Below, one piece after another: positions 45,795 to 55,678 of a DNA stretch of 64,000 bases; the stretch's first letter is position 1, and each line of letters starts with the position of its first letter. The DNA is from Methylobacter sp. (GTDB lineage: Bacteria > Pseudomonadota > Gammaproteobacteria > Methylococcales > Methylomonadaceae), in NCBI GenBank assembly GCA_028712225.1, contig JAQTQN010000001.1:1-64000 (forward strand). Reading direction: 5' to 3'. Made by a program: the position numbers and the translations under genes. The notes beneath the pieces were generated by a model that saw nothing but the letters and a program-made list of their open reading frames with translations, was not told the origin of the DNA and searched no databases.

Positions 45795-46703
45795 ATGGAA
45801 AAGCCATTCATCCTTCACATGCTAACAACCGCTAAAAACCTTAGCCCTTTTGATGTCAATATGGCTATGGATGCTGGGTGGGTTTCTGCAATCCCTTATA
45901 TAAACGTAGAGCCAAGTGAAGTTCAGGGCTTAGTTCAGGATGCTATTTTTTCTCGTAGCTCAAAAAACCTAAAACGGACAGGTATTTTTATTGGCGGTCG
46001 TGATACAAAACAAGCTATGGACATGCTTAAGATGGCAAAACGTGCAATGGTCCCCCCTTTTGAAGTGTCAGTATTTGCAGACCCGAGCGGAGCGTTTACT
46101 ACCGCAGCTGGAATGGTAGCTGCTGTTGAGCGAGAACTACTTAAAAAGTTCAATACAACCCTGGCTGGAAAAAACGTTCTTGCATTGGGAGGAACAGGAC
46201 CGGTTGGACAAGCAGCTGCCGTAATTGCTGCTCAAGCTGGCGCCAACGTAAGAATTATTGGCAGACAACTAGAAAAAGCTCAGCATGTAGCCGATGTTTG
46301 CAGCCATGAATTTGGCGATGGAAAGATTAAAATATTGGCTGGCGCTGATGCTGATAAAGCCGAATATATCAAAACAACTGATGTTGTATTTGCAACTGGA
46401 GCGGCCGGGATTGAACTATTGAGCGCAGAGCTTATTGCAACAGCGGAACAATTAAAAGTTGCCGCCGATGTTAACGCAGTGCCACCTGCCGGCATTGCTG
46501 GAGTTGATGCATTTCACGACGGCTCGACAATTGAGAGCTCCATCAGTGGTGCTGTCGGTGTCGGTGCATTAGCAATTGGTAATGTAAAATATCAAGCGCA
46601 AAATCGCCTTCTCAAAAAAATGATTGAGAGCGATAAGCCCGTCTATTTACATTTTGAGCATGCCTTTGAAGTAGCAAGGGATTATGTAAAGTCAAAAGCT
46701 TAA
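45795..46703 (+). CDS. mtdB: Methylene-tetrahydromethanopterin dehydrogenase MtdB
   Basis: The 302-residue protein has the MtdB N-terminal substrate domain (FDVNMAMDAGW, DAIFSRSSKNLKRTGIFIGGRD, MVPPFEVSVFADPSGAFTTAA) and a Rossmann domain with GGTGPVGQAAA. It oxidises methylene-H4MPT to methenyl-H4MPT in the tetrahydromethanopterin route for formaldehyde oxidation. This is a pathway shared by aerobic methylotrophs and methanogens. At the end of the second Rossmann strand it has RIIGRQ, compatible with NADP. AAGGAA precedes the ATG. A paralogue follows 37 bases later. Confidence 0.93.
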   Translation: MEKPFILHMLTTAKNLSPFDVNMAMDAGWVSAIPYINVEPSEVQGLVQDAIFSRSSKNLKRTGIFIGGRDTKQAMDMLKMAKRAMVPPFEVSVFADPSGAFTTAAGMVAAVERELLKKFNTTLAGKNVLALGGTGPVGQAAAVIAAQAGANVRIIGRQLEKAQHVADVCSHEFGDGKIKILAGADADKAEYIKTTDVVFATGAAGIELLSAELIATAEQLKVAADVNAVPPAGIAGVDAFHDGSTIESSISGAVGVGALAIGNVKYQAQNRLLKKMIESDKPVYLHFEHAFEVARDYVKSKA

Positions 46704-46740
46704 GTCATTATTACTCGAAATATTCTTCAGGATAAATTCA

Positions 46741-47652
46741 ATGGAAAAACGTAGTATTCTTCATATGCTAGACCCAATGCCCCACAACAGCCCATTCGAT
46801 ATAAACATGGCAATGGATGCTGGTTTTGATGTATTAATGCCTTATAGCAATGTTAAATTAGAAAATGTATATGGATTGACACAAGATGCAATTTTCTCAC
46901 GCAGCGCTGCTGGCATTAAACGCACAGCCATTTTTGTTGGCGGGCGTGATTTTGCCCTTGCTATGGACATGCTAAATGCTAGCCAAAAAGCGATGGTCCC
47001 ACCTTTTGAAATATCGGTATTTGCAGATCCCAGCGGCGCCTTTACAACAGCGGCTGCACTGGTAGCTTGCGTTGCAAAACAACTTAAAGAAAAACATAAC
47101 AAAGAGCTAAAAGACTGTAGAGCCTTGATTTTTGGTGGTACAGGCCCAGTGGGAATTGCAACTGGTGTAATTTCATCATTAGCAGGCGCTGAAACTACAT
47201 TAATAGATCACTTGTCCATTGAGACTGCGAAAGATATTGCCCATGAATACAACCGCCGCTTTACTTGTTCATTAAAAGGCGGATATGCGGGTACTGATAT
47301 TGAAAAAGCCAAATTAATAACAACTACAGACATAATTTTTTGCACCGCAAAAGCTGGAATTCAGGTTTTGAATGCCAGCGTACTTAATTCGGCTAATAAT
47401 CTAAAAGTCGTTGGTGATGTAAATGCAGTCCCTCCTTTAGGTATAGAAGGAATAAAACGGGGAGACAATGGAGCACCATTACAATTTGCAAAAAACTCCA
47501 AGGAAGCCGTAGGCGTAGGGGCATTGGCAATTGGCGATGTTAAATATCAATTACAACATTGCTTAATAAAAGAGATGTTAACGACCAACACCCCTCTCTA
47601 TTTAGATTTTAGACACGCCTTTACAAAAGCTCAAGAAATACTAAATATTTAA
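46741..47652 (+). CDS. Second MtdB-like dehydrogenase paralogue
   Basis: A 303-residue homologue of the preceding gene with the same order: FDINMAMDAGF, DAIFSRSAAGIKRTAIFVGGRD, MVPPFEISVFADPSGAFTTAA, then GGTGPVGIATG and GDVNAVPPLGIEGI. It is clearly divergent, not a recent copy. At the end of the second Rossmann strand it has TLIDHL, an acidic residue that usually favours NAD over NADP (inference). It may be a second MtdB or a related pterin dehydrogenase. The 37-base spacing suggests one transcript. Confidence 0.85.
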   Translation: MEKRSILHMLDPMPHNSPFDINMAMDAGFDVLMPYSNVKLENVYGLTQDAIFSRSAAGIKRTAIFVGGRDFALAMDMLNASQKAMVPPFEISVFADPSGAFTTAAALVACVAKQLKEKHNKELKDCRALIFGGTGPVGIATGVISSLAGAETTLIDHLSIETAKDIAHEYNRRFTCSLKGGYAGTDIEKAKLITTTDIIFCTAKAGIQVLNASVLNSANNLKVVGDVNAVPPLGIEGIKRGDNGAPLQFAKNSKEAVGVGALAIGDVKYQLQHCLIKEMLTTNTPLYLDFRHAFTKAQEILNI

Positions 47653-47676
47653 CTTCATTAGACTTTTACTTTGAAT

Positions 47677-48321
47677 TCAAATCAACGACATGTCAATATA
47701 TCCGAATTTCACTGCCAACCGGGTTAACTCAACATCGTTTTTTATTTGCAATTTCTCATATAGGCGATATCTATAAGTATTTATTGTTTTATCACTTAAG
47801 CCAAGCAAATTAGCCATTTCCTTGATAGCCCGGCCTTGTAATATTAACGTTACAATTTCTGATTCTCTGGGCGACAGCTTAATAAATGGCGAATCGCTGC
47901 CACCTGGCAATGCATTAAATGCCAAATTACTGGCGACTTCAGAGCATAAATAACGCTCCCCTGCAATTACTTTTTTAATAGCTTTAAGCATTTCATCAAC
48001 AGGCGAGCCTTTAGAAATAAAACCCAACACACCTAGCTTTAACAATTGATGAGGAATAGGACCGTCATTATGAATAGACAATGCGATTATTTTAACGCTA
48101 GGATTCAGCTGCAATATTCTCCTACAGGCCTCGACACCACCTATCCCAGGCATATTAACATCCATCACCAAAACATCGATTGAAATAGTTTTCACCGCAT
48201 CAATAGCCTCCTCACCGGACTTGGCCACACCTACAACCACTATATCGTCAGCGCTATTTAATAAAACTTCAATCCCTGTTCTAACGAGTTCATGATCATC
48301 TACAAGTAAAACACTAATCAT
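47677..48321 (-). CDS. NarL/LuxR-type response regulator, GacA/UvrY-like
   Basis: The 214-residue protein has a receiver domain with acidic pocket (VDDHE), phospho-acceptor Asp in VLVMDVNMPG (about residue 54) and Lys in FISKGS. A LuxR-type HTH follows (LSPRESEIVTLILQGRAIKEMANLLGLSDKTINTYR). The N-terminus MISVLLVDDHELVRTGI and the length match GacA/UvrY, which switches on CsrA-titrating small RNAs. It is convergent with the mtdB pair. A GacA-box-like sequence lies just upstream (48349-48366). The partner kinase is not in the window. Confidence 0.88.
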   Translation of the reverse strand: MISVLLVDDHELVRTGIEVLLNSADDIVVVGVAKSGEEAIDAVKTISIDVLVMDVNMPGIGGVEACRRILQLNPSVKIIALSIHNDGPIPHQLLKLGVLGFISKGSPVDEMLKAIKKVIAGERYLCSEVASNLAFNALPGGSDSPFIKLSPRESEIVTLILQGRAIKEMANLLGLSDKTINTYRYRLYEKLQIKNDVELTRLAVKFGYIDMSLI

Positions 48322-48348
48322 TTGATATTTTAATATTAAATTACAACT

Positions 48349-48366
48349 TGTAAGAAGTATCTAACA
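48349..48366. promoter_or_regulatory. GacA-box-like site TGTAAG-N6-CTAACA
   Basis: The sequence TGTAAGAAGTATCTAACA differs by one base from the described GacA upstream activating sequence TGTAAG-N6-CTTACA. It overlaps a TTACAA-C-TTGTAA palindrome (48341-48353) and lies 28 bases before the start of the GacA-like gene. Function is inferred. Confidence 0.45.
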
Positions 48367-48917
48367 GAGAGGCATAAATCTTGTCAGAAATAGAAAATTA
48401 ATAATTAAGTAAAAAACACACACTTCATAATATAAGCATTAAGCAAATTCGAACATCAGAATGATTTAGATATATTAAACTATACTGCAATCATAGACTG
48501 CCCTATAGCTAGCAGTCAATTATAGATATAGCTCGATGTTATTTATGTCCCGCATATCCAAATAATATGCATTCAATTACATGATCATTACCCCCTCCGA
48601 CTTACATTTCATGAACTAGGAGGAGCCATATCCAATAATAGCTAGAAAATGGTCATTGAAGCGCAAAATCTACTTATAAGAAATATTGCCAATATAATCT
48701 TATACTCAAAGCTCAATACTTACTAATATTTCAACTTTACAGAGCAAATAATATCGAACTTATAATGGGAATATGAAATACCTTTAAAACGAAAATAGGC
48801 TTCATTTAAAAAATAAAGAAACAGAAAAATGCAGATGTTTTGAGAAAAGTCCCAGAATAAAAAGAACATCAAACTGGAGGGGATTCATCTTACTACTGAT
48901 AAAACAAACATATCAAC

Positions 48918-48975
48918 ACCCACTTCGTCTTAAGTCTGGGTGGGTCCGTATGTGGACTGAAAGCCCGGACATACG
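48918..48975 (+). other. Pair of adjacent hairpins, possible structured RNA
   Basis: Hairpin 1: ACCCACTT pairs with AAGT-GGGT (2-base bulge, 6-base loop), 48918-48941. Hairpin 2: CGTATGT pairs with ACATACG (48947-48953 / 48969-48975) around a 15-base loop containing GGACTGAAAG. They are separated by five bases in otherwise AT-rich sequence. I do not recognise an RNA family, and the strand is a guess. Confidence 0.4.
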
Positions 48976-49173
48976 TCACTAAGCAATGCACCTATCTGGG
49001 CCATCTAAAATTGTCGTTAGAATTGGCTCAAAATGGTGTTCTAAATACTGCGGAACCATTTGTTCAGATCTGTCCAACTGTGGCACAAAAATGCCCCCCC
49101 AATAACGCTTTTTCAAATAGGAAACTTGCTGCTCTTCCTTTAATTCACCTCATAATTTCAGTGGCGCGATAGA

Positions 49174-49560
49174 ATGAAGCGCACACCAAAATATGGGCAT
49201 AACTCTTTATTACAGCACCACAGACCATGCGAATTCCAATCGATTCAAGCCTTGCCTGGCCAATTTTCTAACACGCCAAGCAACATCACATCTCAAGACT
49301 TTATAGAATACTTAAGCAAGTCGCTATTTTTCTGGGTGTTCTACCCAAAAATCCTCAAAAATTTAGCGACGATTAAATTGCTACGCAAGCCTGAGCCGTC
49401 CTGCTCCAATATCGTTTTCACCCAGCAAGAAGATTTAAACATCGCGCAATAACTCTACGACCTCGGCATCGACCAATTGCATTTTCCCTTCCAAACAGTA
49501 TGCTCGATAAAACGCCGACAGACAGGGCTACTCGCGACTAAAATTCGAGCCATTCCTGAC
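49174..49560 (+). pseudogene. Possible decayed coding sequence
   Basis: A 92-codon ORF (MKRTPKYGHNSLLQHHRP...) ends at a TAA at 49450-49452. The same frame then stays open for about 35 more codons (LYDLGIDQLHFPFQTVC...). No ribosome-binding site is evident and no family is recognised. The call rests on reading-frame continuity only. Confidence 0.25.
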
Positions 49561-49819
49561 TCCAGCTCGCTGCTTCCATGAATTTTAAGCTTGAACAAAC
49601 AAAATAGTGCTCAATTTGATGGGTTTAGATTCCACATCAACTCGTTAGCACTCATTACCTCAGCTGAAACCAGCGATTTAAAGCTTATGATAGAAAACTT
49701 ATCTTAAGAAAAATAAATTGCATGCTAACTATAAGCTTAAAAAATTCGCCAGCCATCTCAACCGCATTGAAATTTTTAAAAAAAATATTGGCAAGACAAA
49801 GTAACTTATAAAATAAAAA

Positions 49820-50191
49820 TCAACCAACCCTATCAACAAACTCTACATAAGCCATAGGAGCTTGATCACCCGTACGATATCCACACTTCATAATACGCAA
49901 ATAACCTCCCTGCCTATCCTTGAATCGCGGACCTAGTTCGTCGAACAACTTAGAAACTACATTTCTATCTCGTAATTTAGAAAAGGCCAACCTTCTCTTA
50001 GAGACTTCGTCAACTTTCGATAACGTAATTAAGGGCTCAGCATATGCTCTAAGTTCTTTTGCCTTGGGCAATGTCGTCTTAATTAACTCATGAGTTATTA
50101 AAGAAGAAACCATATTGCTAAAAAGAGCTTTTCGGTGACTGCTATTTATATTAAATTTTCTACCAGATTTACGATGTCTCATACAAATCAA
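49820..50191 (-). CDS. rplQ: Ribosomal protein bL17
   Basis: A 123-residue L17 with the family N-terminus [11 protein letters not shown] preceded by two extra codons (MIC-), so the true start may be the ATG three codons in, at 50182. It is the last gene of the alpha operon, just after rpoA. No clear terminator follows. Confidence 0.95.
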   Translation of the reverse strand: MICMRHRKSGRKFNINSSHRKALFSNMVSSLITHELIKTTLPKAKELRAYAEPLITLSKVDEVSKRRLAFSKLRDRNVVSKLFDELGPRFKDRQGGYLRIMKCGYRTGDQAPMAYVEFVDRVG

Positions 50192-50198
50192 CCTTTAA

Positions 50199-51212
50199 TT
50201 AATTATTTATTACAATAGAATGATCTATTATATTATCAGGTGGCCATTTCTCAAGCTTCATCCCTAACGACAATCCTTTGAGTGCCAATATATCCTTGAT
50301 CTCAGTTAACGACTTTTTTCCTAAATTTGGTGTTTTTAATAACTCAACTTCAGTTCGCTGAATTAGGTCACCAATATAGAATATATTTTCAGCTTTCAAA
50401 CAATTTGCAGATCGGACAGTGAGCTCAAGATCATCGACAGGCCTTAGTAAGACGGGGTCGAATCTATCTTCAACGATACTAGCTTCATCCGCAACCTGAG
50501 GAGCAACTCTCTCGAAATCTACAAATACAGACAGTTGATCATGTAATATAGTTGCAGCTAATCTAATAGTCTGCTCAGGATCAACAGTTCCATTCGTTTC
50601 AAGCTCAATTATTAACTTATCCAAATCAGTACGCTGCTCAACACGCGTTGTCTCTATATGATAAGCAACTTTCAGAATTGGACTATAAGCGGCATCTAGC
50701 TTTAAATTACCTACAGACAAACTAGATTCATTAACAAATTTACGCTGAGATACTGGCTCATAGCCCCTACCACGCCTTACGGTTAAACGCATACCTAAAG
50801 TCCCTGCTTGAGTTAAATTAGCAATCACTAGGCTAGGATTAACTATTTCAACATCGTGAGGTAAACTTATATCCGAGGCAAACACTGGACCTGGGCCAGA
50901 TTTATTTAAAGTTAATTGTATTTCGTCCTTTGAATGAACTATCAAAGCTAATCTTTTCAAATTCAACAAAATATCAATAACGTCTTCTTGGACGCCTTCG
51001 ATTGTAGTGTACTCATGCTGAACACCATCGATCTCAACATCAGTTACAGCACAACCAGGAATAGCTGAAAGTAGTACTCTACGTAAAGCATTACCTATAG
51101 AGTGCCCAAACCCCCTTTCTAGTGGCTCTATAACAACCCTGGCATGATTAGGACTCTTAGTCACTACCTCTACCAATCGGGGCTTTAATAAACTAGAAAT
51201 AGTATTCAACAT
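50199..51212 (-). CDS. rpoA: RNA polymerase alpha subunit
   Basis: The 337-residue protein has the N-terminal dimerisation/assembly domain ([19 protein letters not shown]) and, after a linker near 235-250, the C-terminal domain with [12 protein letters not shown]-type and [12 protein letters not shown] motifs that bind UP elements and activators. Note TVRSANCLK where many have [11 protein letters not shown]. Length is close to the usual 329-338. Its place between rpsD and rplQ is canonical. Confidence 0.98.
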   Translation of the reverse strand: MLNTISSLLKPRLVEVVTKSPNHARVVIEPLERGFGHSIGNALRRVLLSAIPGCAVTDVEIDGVQHEYTTIEGVQEDVIDILLNLKRLALIVHSKDEIQLTLNKSGPGPVFASDISLPHDVEIVNPSLVIANLTQAGTLGMRLTVRRGRGYEPVSQRKFVNESSLSVGNLKLDAAYSPILKVAYHIETTRVEQRTDLDKLIIELETNGTVDPEQTIRLAATILHDQLSVFVDFERVAPQVADEASIVEDRFDPVLLRPVDDLELTVRSANCLKAENIFYIGDLIQRTEVELLKTPNLGKKSLTEIKDILALKGLSLGMKLEKWPPDNIIDHSIVINN

Positions 51213-51233
51213 TAATATACCTGTACACCTGAA

Positions 51234-51854
51234 TTATTTAGAGTAAAGCTCAACAACCAATTGTTCGTTAATATCTGAACCCAGATCAACCCTATCAGGA
51301 TAATTTAAATATTGCCCTGACATTTCTTTAGAGTTAACCGATAACCATGACGGAAAACCATATTGCTCAGCAACGACAAGTGAATCTATAATTCTTTGCT
51401 GCTTTTTAGATTTATCTCTAATTGATAAATTATCACCAATAGATACTTGGTAAGAAGGGAGGTTTATTATAACGTTGTTAACTTTTATAGACTTATGGGA
51501 AACAAGTTGTCTAGCCTCAGCTCTAGTGGAAGCAAACCCCATTCTATAAACAACATTATCTAATCTGGATTCTAAAATAAGCAACAAGTTTTCACCTGTC
51601 GCACCCTTTTTCATATCTGCAATTTTATAATAATTACGAAACTGTTTTTCAAGAATACCATAAATCCTTCTTAATCTTTGCTTTGCTCTTAACTGAAGTG
51701 CATAATCAGAACTGCGACCTCGTTTAGCTCCATGCTGACCAGGCTTTTGATCTAACTTACATTTACCCTCAAGGGACTTCCCGCGACTTTTCAAAAAAAG
51801 GTCTGTACCTTCTCTACGACTTAATTTACAAGTTGGACCAGTATAACGTGCCAT
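51234..51854 (-). CDS. rpsD: Ribosomal protein uS4
   Basis: A 206-residue S4 with N-terminal [16 protein letters not shown] and the S4 RNA-binding domain ([29 protein letters not shown]). It lacks the zinc cysteines of the C+ form. In E. coli S4 represses translation of the alpha operon; the same here is an inference. It lies upstream of rpoA. Confidence 0.98.
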   Translation of the reverse strand: MARYTGPTCKLSRREGTDLFLKSRGKSLEGKCKLDQKPGQHGAKRGRSSDYALQLRAKQRLRRIYGILEKQFRNYYKIADMKKGATGENLLLILESRLDNVVYRMGFASTRAEARQLVSHKSIKVNNVIINLPSYQVSIGDNLSIRDKSKKQQRIIDSLVVAEQYGFPSWLSVNSKEMSGQYLNYPDRVDLGSDINEQLVVELYSK

Positions 51855-51887
51855 ATAAATATTCTCTTAATTCAATTATTAACGACC

Positions 51888-52274
51888 TTAAACACGACGT
51901 TTTTTGGGTGGCCGACAACCATTATGAGGAATCGGAGTCACATCAAAAATATTGTGAATTTTTAATCCTAAATTGCTAAGTGACCTAACAGCAGACTCTC
52001 TCCCTGGACCAGGCCCCTTAATCATAACATCAAGATTTTTCATTCCGTATTCAAGAGCAATTAAGCCAGCTTTTTCAGCTGCAACCTGAGCAGCAAAAGG
52101 AGTACTTTTACGAGAACCTCTAAAACCGGACCCGCCAGATGTTGCCCATGATAAAGTATTACCCTTCCTATCAGTAATAGTCACTATTGTGTTATTAAAT
52201 GAAGCATGAACATGAACTATCCCATCTGCCACTTCTTTTTTAATACGTTTTCTTGACCTATTTTGAATTGCCAT
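51888..52274 (-). CDS. rpsK: Ribosomal protein uS11
   Basis: A 128-residue S11 with the conserved [22 protein letters not shown] and the C-terminal [13 protein letters not shown]. It forms the platform of the 30S subunit near S6/S18. Canonical place between rpsM and rpsD. Confidence 0.98.
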   Translation of the reverse strand: MAIQNRSRKRIKKEVADGIVHVHASFNNTIVTITDRKGNTLSWATSGGSGFRGSRKSTPFAAQVAAEKAGLIALEYGMKNLDVMIKGPGPGRESAVRSLSNLGLKIHNIFDVTPIPHNGCRPPKKRRV

Positions 52275-52299
52275 TACTTAAAATCTCATAAAATATAAC

Positions 52300-52656
52300 T
52301 TATTTCCTAATTGGTTTGCGCGGCCCTTTCCGAGTTCGCGCGTTTGTTCTTGTTCTTTGACCTCTCAGAGGCAGACCCCGACGGTGTCTTATGCCTCTAT
52401 AGCAACCTAAATCCATTAGTCTCTTGATATTCATTGAGACTTCACGCCTTAGATCGCCTTCTACGGTCATTTTAGATATCAAAGACCTTATTGACTCTAA
52501 CTCGACTTCAGAAAGCTCCTTAATCTTTACAGAAGGACTTATGCCGACTTCATTGCAAATGTCTGCAGCTGTTTTCCTGCCTATACCATAAATAGCAGTT
52601 AATGCTATCACAGAATGCTTATGATCTGATACGTTTATCCCGGCAATTCGTGCCAT
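52300..52656 (-). CDS. rpsM: Ribosomal protein uS13
   Basis: A 118-residue S13 with [26 protein letters not shown] and a basic C-terminal tail ([21 protein letters not shown]) that contacts the P-site tRNA. First gene of the alpha operon, after rpmJ. Confidence 0.98.
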   Translation of the reverse strand: MARIAGINVSDHKHSVIALTAIYGIGRKTAADICNEVGISPSVKIKELSEVELESIRSLISKMTVEGDLRREVSMNIKRLMDLGCYRGIRHRRGLPLRGQRTRTNARTRKGPRKPIRK

Positions 52657-52708
52657 CTAAAAATCCTCTATTTAAACTATATGTAACGGAGAAAGAGTTA
52701 TAAGTTTT

Positions 52709-52822
52709 TTAACCTTGTCTTTGCTTGTGCCTACCGTCATCACAAATTACACGGACAATACCATTTCTTTTGACAATCTTACACTTTCTACAAATTTTTT
52801 TTACTGACGCTCTAACTTTCAA
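52709..52822 (-). CDS. rpmJ: Ribosomal protein bL36 (not in the ORF track)
   Basis: The minus strand encodes a 37-residue L36 ([14 protein letters not shown]...GRHKQRQG) with the zinc ligands CX2C...CX4H (CRKC and CDDGRH). It is missing from the track because it is short and starts with TTG (52820-52822). GGAG lies nine bases upstream, and the conserved KVRASVKK N-terminus leaves no other start. Its place between secY and rpsM is canonical. Confidence 0.96.
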   Translation of the reverse strand: MKVRASVKKICRKCKIVKRNGIVRVICDDGRHKQRQG

Positions 52823-52854
52823 AATATTTACTCCAGATATATTCTAATAAATAA

Positions 52855-54174
52855 TTATTTTTTAAGATTGGCTTTTTTCATTAATCCATCATACTGCTGA
52901 GTCATAATATGAGTTTGCATTTGAGAAATGAAATCCATAACGACAACAACTATAATTAGCAAAGAAGTACCACCAAAATAAAAAGGGACGTTCCAATAAA
53001 CTATTAAAAACTCCGGCAAAAGACAAACCAGTGTAATATAAAAAGCCCCGACCAATGTAAGCCTTGTAAGCACCCTATCAATGTAAACACTTGTTTGAAT
53101 GCCCGGCCTAATACCGGCTAAAAAAGCACCAGACTTTTTAAGATTTTCTGCTGTTTCTCTAGAATTAAAAACCAAAGCAGTATAAAAGAAACAAAAGAAA
53201 ACAATGGCTAATGCATAAAATAAAACATATACAGGTTGCCCAGGCGATAACAAAGTTGCCAAGTCCTGCAACCATAAAAGACCATCTGAATTAGCAAACC
53301 ACCCGGCAATAGTAGCAGGAAACAAAATAATACTAGAAGCAAAGATTGGAGGAATAACACCAGCCATATTTAATTTCAACGGCAAAAAACTAGTTTGCCC
53401 CCCGTAAAGTTTTTTACCTTGTTGACGCTTGGGGTAATTTATTGTAATTCTTCGCTGAGCTCTTTCGACAAAAACCACTAACGCAGTAACCGAAATTGAC
53501 AATAAAAACAATAAAATTATCAAACCAGCACTCATCTCGCCTGTTCTGGCTAGCTCTAAAGTACCGCCAACAGCTTTAGGCAATCCTGAAACAATACCTG
53601 CAAATATTATTAATGATATTCCATTACCAATACCCCGCTCAGTAACCTGCTCACCAAGCCACATTAGAAACACAGTACCTGTTACCAAAGTTATCGTAGT
53701 AATTGCTATAAAAGACAGCCCCGGATTCAAAACAACGGACAACCCACCGGCAGTCTGATTTTGCAATGCAATAGAAATCCCTAACCCTTGAAACGAAGCG
53801 AGAACAACAGTACCAAACCGTGTGTACTGAGAAATCTTTTTTCGCCCCGCTTCACCCTCTTTTTTAATTTGCTCCATAAAAGGAATAACGACAGTCATTA
53901 GCTGCATAATAATAGAAGCCGATATGTATGGCATTATACCTAGGGCAAAAATACTTAACCGCATTAATGCGCCACCTGAAAACATATTAAACATATCAAG
54001 TATGGAGCCACTTTGCTGCTCAAACATTATTGCGAGTGCTTTTGGATCAATGCCTGGAACTGGTATATGGGAACCAACCCTATAAACAACAAGAGCACCT
54101 AAAACAAAAAATAATTTTGCTTTAAGATCAGTAAAAGAATCTGATTTCACTGCATTTCTCTTTGCTGTATTCAC
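52855..54174 (-). CDS. secY: Protein translocase subunit SecY
   Basis: A 439-residue polytopic inner-membrane protein with ten predicted helices and the family segments [14 protein letters not shown] and [11 protein letters not shown]. It forms the SecYEG channel for export and membrane insertion. It follows rplO directly: its ATG is one base from the rplO stop, the usual end of the spc operon before rpmJ. Confidence 0.98.
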   Translation of the reverse strand: MNTAKRNAVKSDSFTDLKAKLFFVLGALVVYRVGSHIPVPGIDPKALAIMFEQQSGSILDMFNMFSGGALMRLSIFALGIMPYISASIIMQLMTVVIPFMEQIKKEGEAGRKKISQYTRFGTVVLASFQGLGISIALQNQTAGGLSVVLNPGLSFIAITTITLVTGTVFLMWLGEQVTERGIGNGISLIIFAGIVSGLPKAVGGTLELARTGEMSAGLIILLFLLSISVTALVVFVERAQRRITINYPKRQQGKKLYGGQTSFLPLKLNMAGVIPPIFASSIILFPATIAGWFANSDGLLWLQDLATLLSPGQPVYVLFYALAIVFFCFFYTALVFNSRETAENLKKSGAFLAGIRPGIQTSVYIDRVLTRLTLVGAFYITLVCLLPEFLIVYWNVPFYFGGTSLLIIVVVVMDFISQMQTHIMTQQYDGLMKKANLKK

Positions 54175-54609
54175 TTAAACCTCTATAACGCCACCGAGAG
54201 CGACAATTTTAGCTTTTGCACCTGCTGTACATTTCAACCCAGCCAGCCTAACCGCCCTTGTCAAAATACCAGAATCAATGATTTTAACAGATTTTGTAAA
54301 TATAGGAATAATCGATAAGGCTTTCAAAGTATTTAAGTCTATAAGCTCAACATTAATTTTTTCTAAATCTGACAGACGAACTTCTGAACTAAATCTTGAT
54401 AATGCTGATTTGAATCCTATCTTTGGCAGCCTTCTCTGCAAAGGCATCTGCCCCCCTTCAAAACCAACTTTATGAAAACCACCAGATCGTGCTTTTTGAC
54501 CCTTATGACCACGACCACAAGTCTTCCCTAGCGTTGATCCAATACCCCTACCAACACGAGTAGATTTCTTTCTTGAGCCATATGTTGACTGTATAGTGTT
54601 CAAAAACAT
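54175..54609 (-). CDS. rplO: Ribosomal protein uL15
   Basis: A 144-residue L15 with the Gly/Arg-rich N-terminal extension ([26 protein letters not shown], shown here in part) that threads into 23S rRNA. The start overlaps the rpmD stop by one base. Confidence 0.97.
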   Translation of the reverse strand: MFLNTIQSTYGSRKKSTRVGRGIGSTLGKTCGRGHKGQKARSGGFHKVGFEGGQMPLQRRLPKIGFKSALSRFSSEVRLSDLEKINVELIDLNTLKALSIIPIFTKSVKIIDSGILTRAVRLAGLKCTAGAKAKIVALGGVIEV

Positions 54610-54794
54610 TATAACTCCCTCACTTTCAACATATAAGATACTTTATTAATCATACCTCGATTTTCCAAAGTATCAGCGAGCAAAACCGTTTGATTTATTT
54701 TTTTTAAACCCAAGCCAATGATACAAGCCTTATGAGAAGGCAGTCTTCCATTTTTGCTTTTAATCATAGTCACACTTAATGTAGAACTAGTCAT
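54609..54794 (-). CDS. rpmD: Ribosomal protein uL30
   Basis: A 61-residue L30 with [27 protein letters not shown] and the [16 protein letters not shown]-terminal part. Normal length; between rpsE and rplO. Confidence 0.96.
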   Translation of the reverse strand: MTSSTLSVTMIKSKNGRLPSHKACIIGLGLKKINQTVLLADTLENRGMINKVSYMLKVREL

Positions 54795-54799
54795 TGCTA

Positions 54800-55306
54800 C
54801 TACCCAATTACCTTATCAACTGAAAGTCCACGTTTAGCAGCAATTTGATCGACACTTCTCATTTCTGCCAAGCCATTTATAGTAGCCCTCACAACGTTAA
54901 TGGGATTACTTGTCCCAATGCATTTAGCCAAAACATTATGAACACCAACCACTTCAAATACCGCCCTCATCGCACCACCTGCAATAATACCCGTACCTTC
55001 CGAGGCGGGCTGCATATAAACTTTTGCCGCACCAGTTACATTCATAACTGGATATTGCAGAGTATCGCCTTTTAACGCGACCTTCTTCATGTTCTTTCGA
55101 GCCTGTTCAAGGGATTTCTGAATCGCAATAGGAACTTCTCTAGCCTTACTTACACCATAACCTACACGACCATCACCATCGCCAACAACTGTTAAAGCCG
55201 TAAAACCAAATACACGCCCCCCCTTAACAACTTTTGCGACACGCCTTACATTGACCAACTTCTCTTGCAAACCATCTACGCTACCTTGTGCAGGTGCAAT
55301 AGCCAT
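54800..55306 (-). CDS. rpsE: Ribosomal protein uS5
   Basis: A 168-residue S5 with the double-stranded-RNA-binding-like N-domain ([19 protein letters not shown]) and the C-domain ([26 protein letters not shown]). It affects decoding fidelity and mRNA unwinding at the entry channel. Confidence 0.98.
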   Translation of the reverse strand: MAIAPAQGSVDGLQEKLVNVRRVAKVVKGGRVFGFTALTVVGDGDGRVGYGVSKAREVPIAIQKSLEQARKNMKKVALKGDTLQYPVMNVTGAAKVYMQPASEGTGIIAGGAMRAVFEVVGVHNVLAKCIGTSNPINVVRATINGLAEMRSVDQIAAKRGLSVDKVIG

Positions 55307-55315
55307 AATATTCTC

Positions 55316-55669
55316 CTAAAAAATTAAACCTGCTTCACGCGCCGCTTCTGCTAGGGCCTTTACACGCCCGTGGTATTTGAATCCAGAACGATCAAATGCA
55401 ACCTTAGAGACACCCACAGCTAAAGCTTTTTCAGCGATTAACCGACCGACATGGGCCGCCGCATCACTATTACTAGTATTTGACAATACAGATTTTATTT
55501 CAGACTGCACAGTAGATGCACTAGCCAAAGTTAATTTACCATCACCTGAAATAATTTGAGCATAAATATGCTGAGAAGTTCTATGTACTGAAAGACGATT
55601 AATTGCTTGGCTTTTTATTTTACTACGTAATTTTAATGCTCGCTTCAATCGAGACAATTTTTTATCCAT
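55316..55669 (-). CDS. rplR: Ribosomal protein uL18
   Basis: A 117-residue L18 with a basic N-terminus, [16 protein letters not shown] and the C-terminal [24 protein letters not shown]. It binds 5S rRNA. Confidence 0.98.
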   Translation of the reverse strand: MDKKLSRLKRALKLRSKIKSQAINRLSVHRTSQHIYAQIISGDGKLTLASASTVQSEIKSVLSNTSNSDAAAHVGRLIAEKALAVGVSKVAFDRSGFKYHGRVKALAEAAREAGLIF

Positions 55670-55678
55670 TACAAATTC

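Larger units (their letters stand above)
48322..49819. other. Gene-poor 1.5-kb region between response regulator and rplQ
   Basis: AT-rich sequence with no recognisable intact gene. It holds the GacA-box-like site (48349-48366), two adjacent hairpins in a locally GC-richer patch (48918-48975), and a 92-codon ORF (49174-49452). Reading of that ORF continues through its stop, suggesting a decayed gene. Both neighbouring genes are on the minus strand. Parts may encode a small RNA. Confidence 0.6.

Noticed and set aside
48941-48980. Resemblance of CCGTATGT...CTGAAAG...ACATACG to group II intron domain V
   Set aside because: The AGC triad and the fixed stem lengths of domain V are absent, the GAAA cannot form the right tetraloop, and no reverse transcriptase or domain VI is visible.
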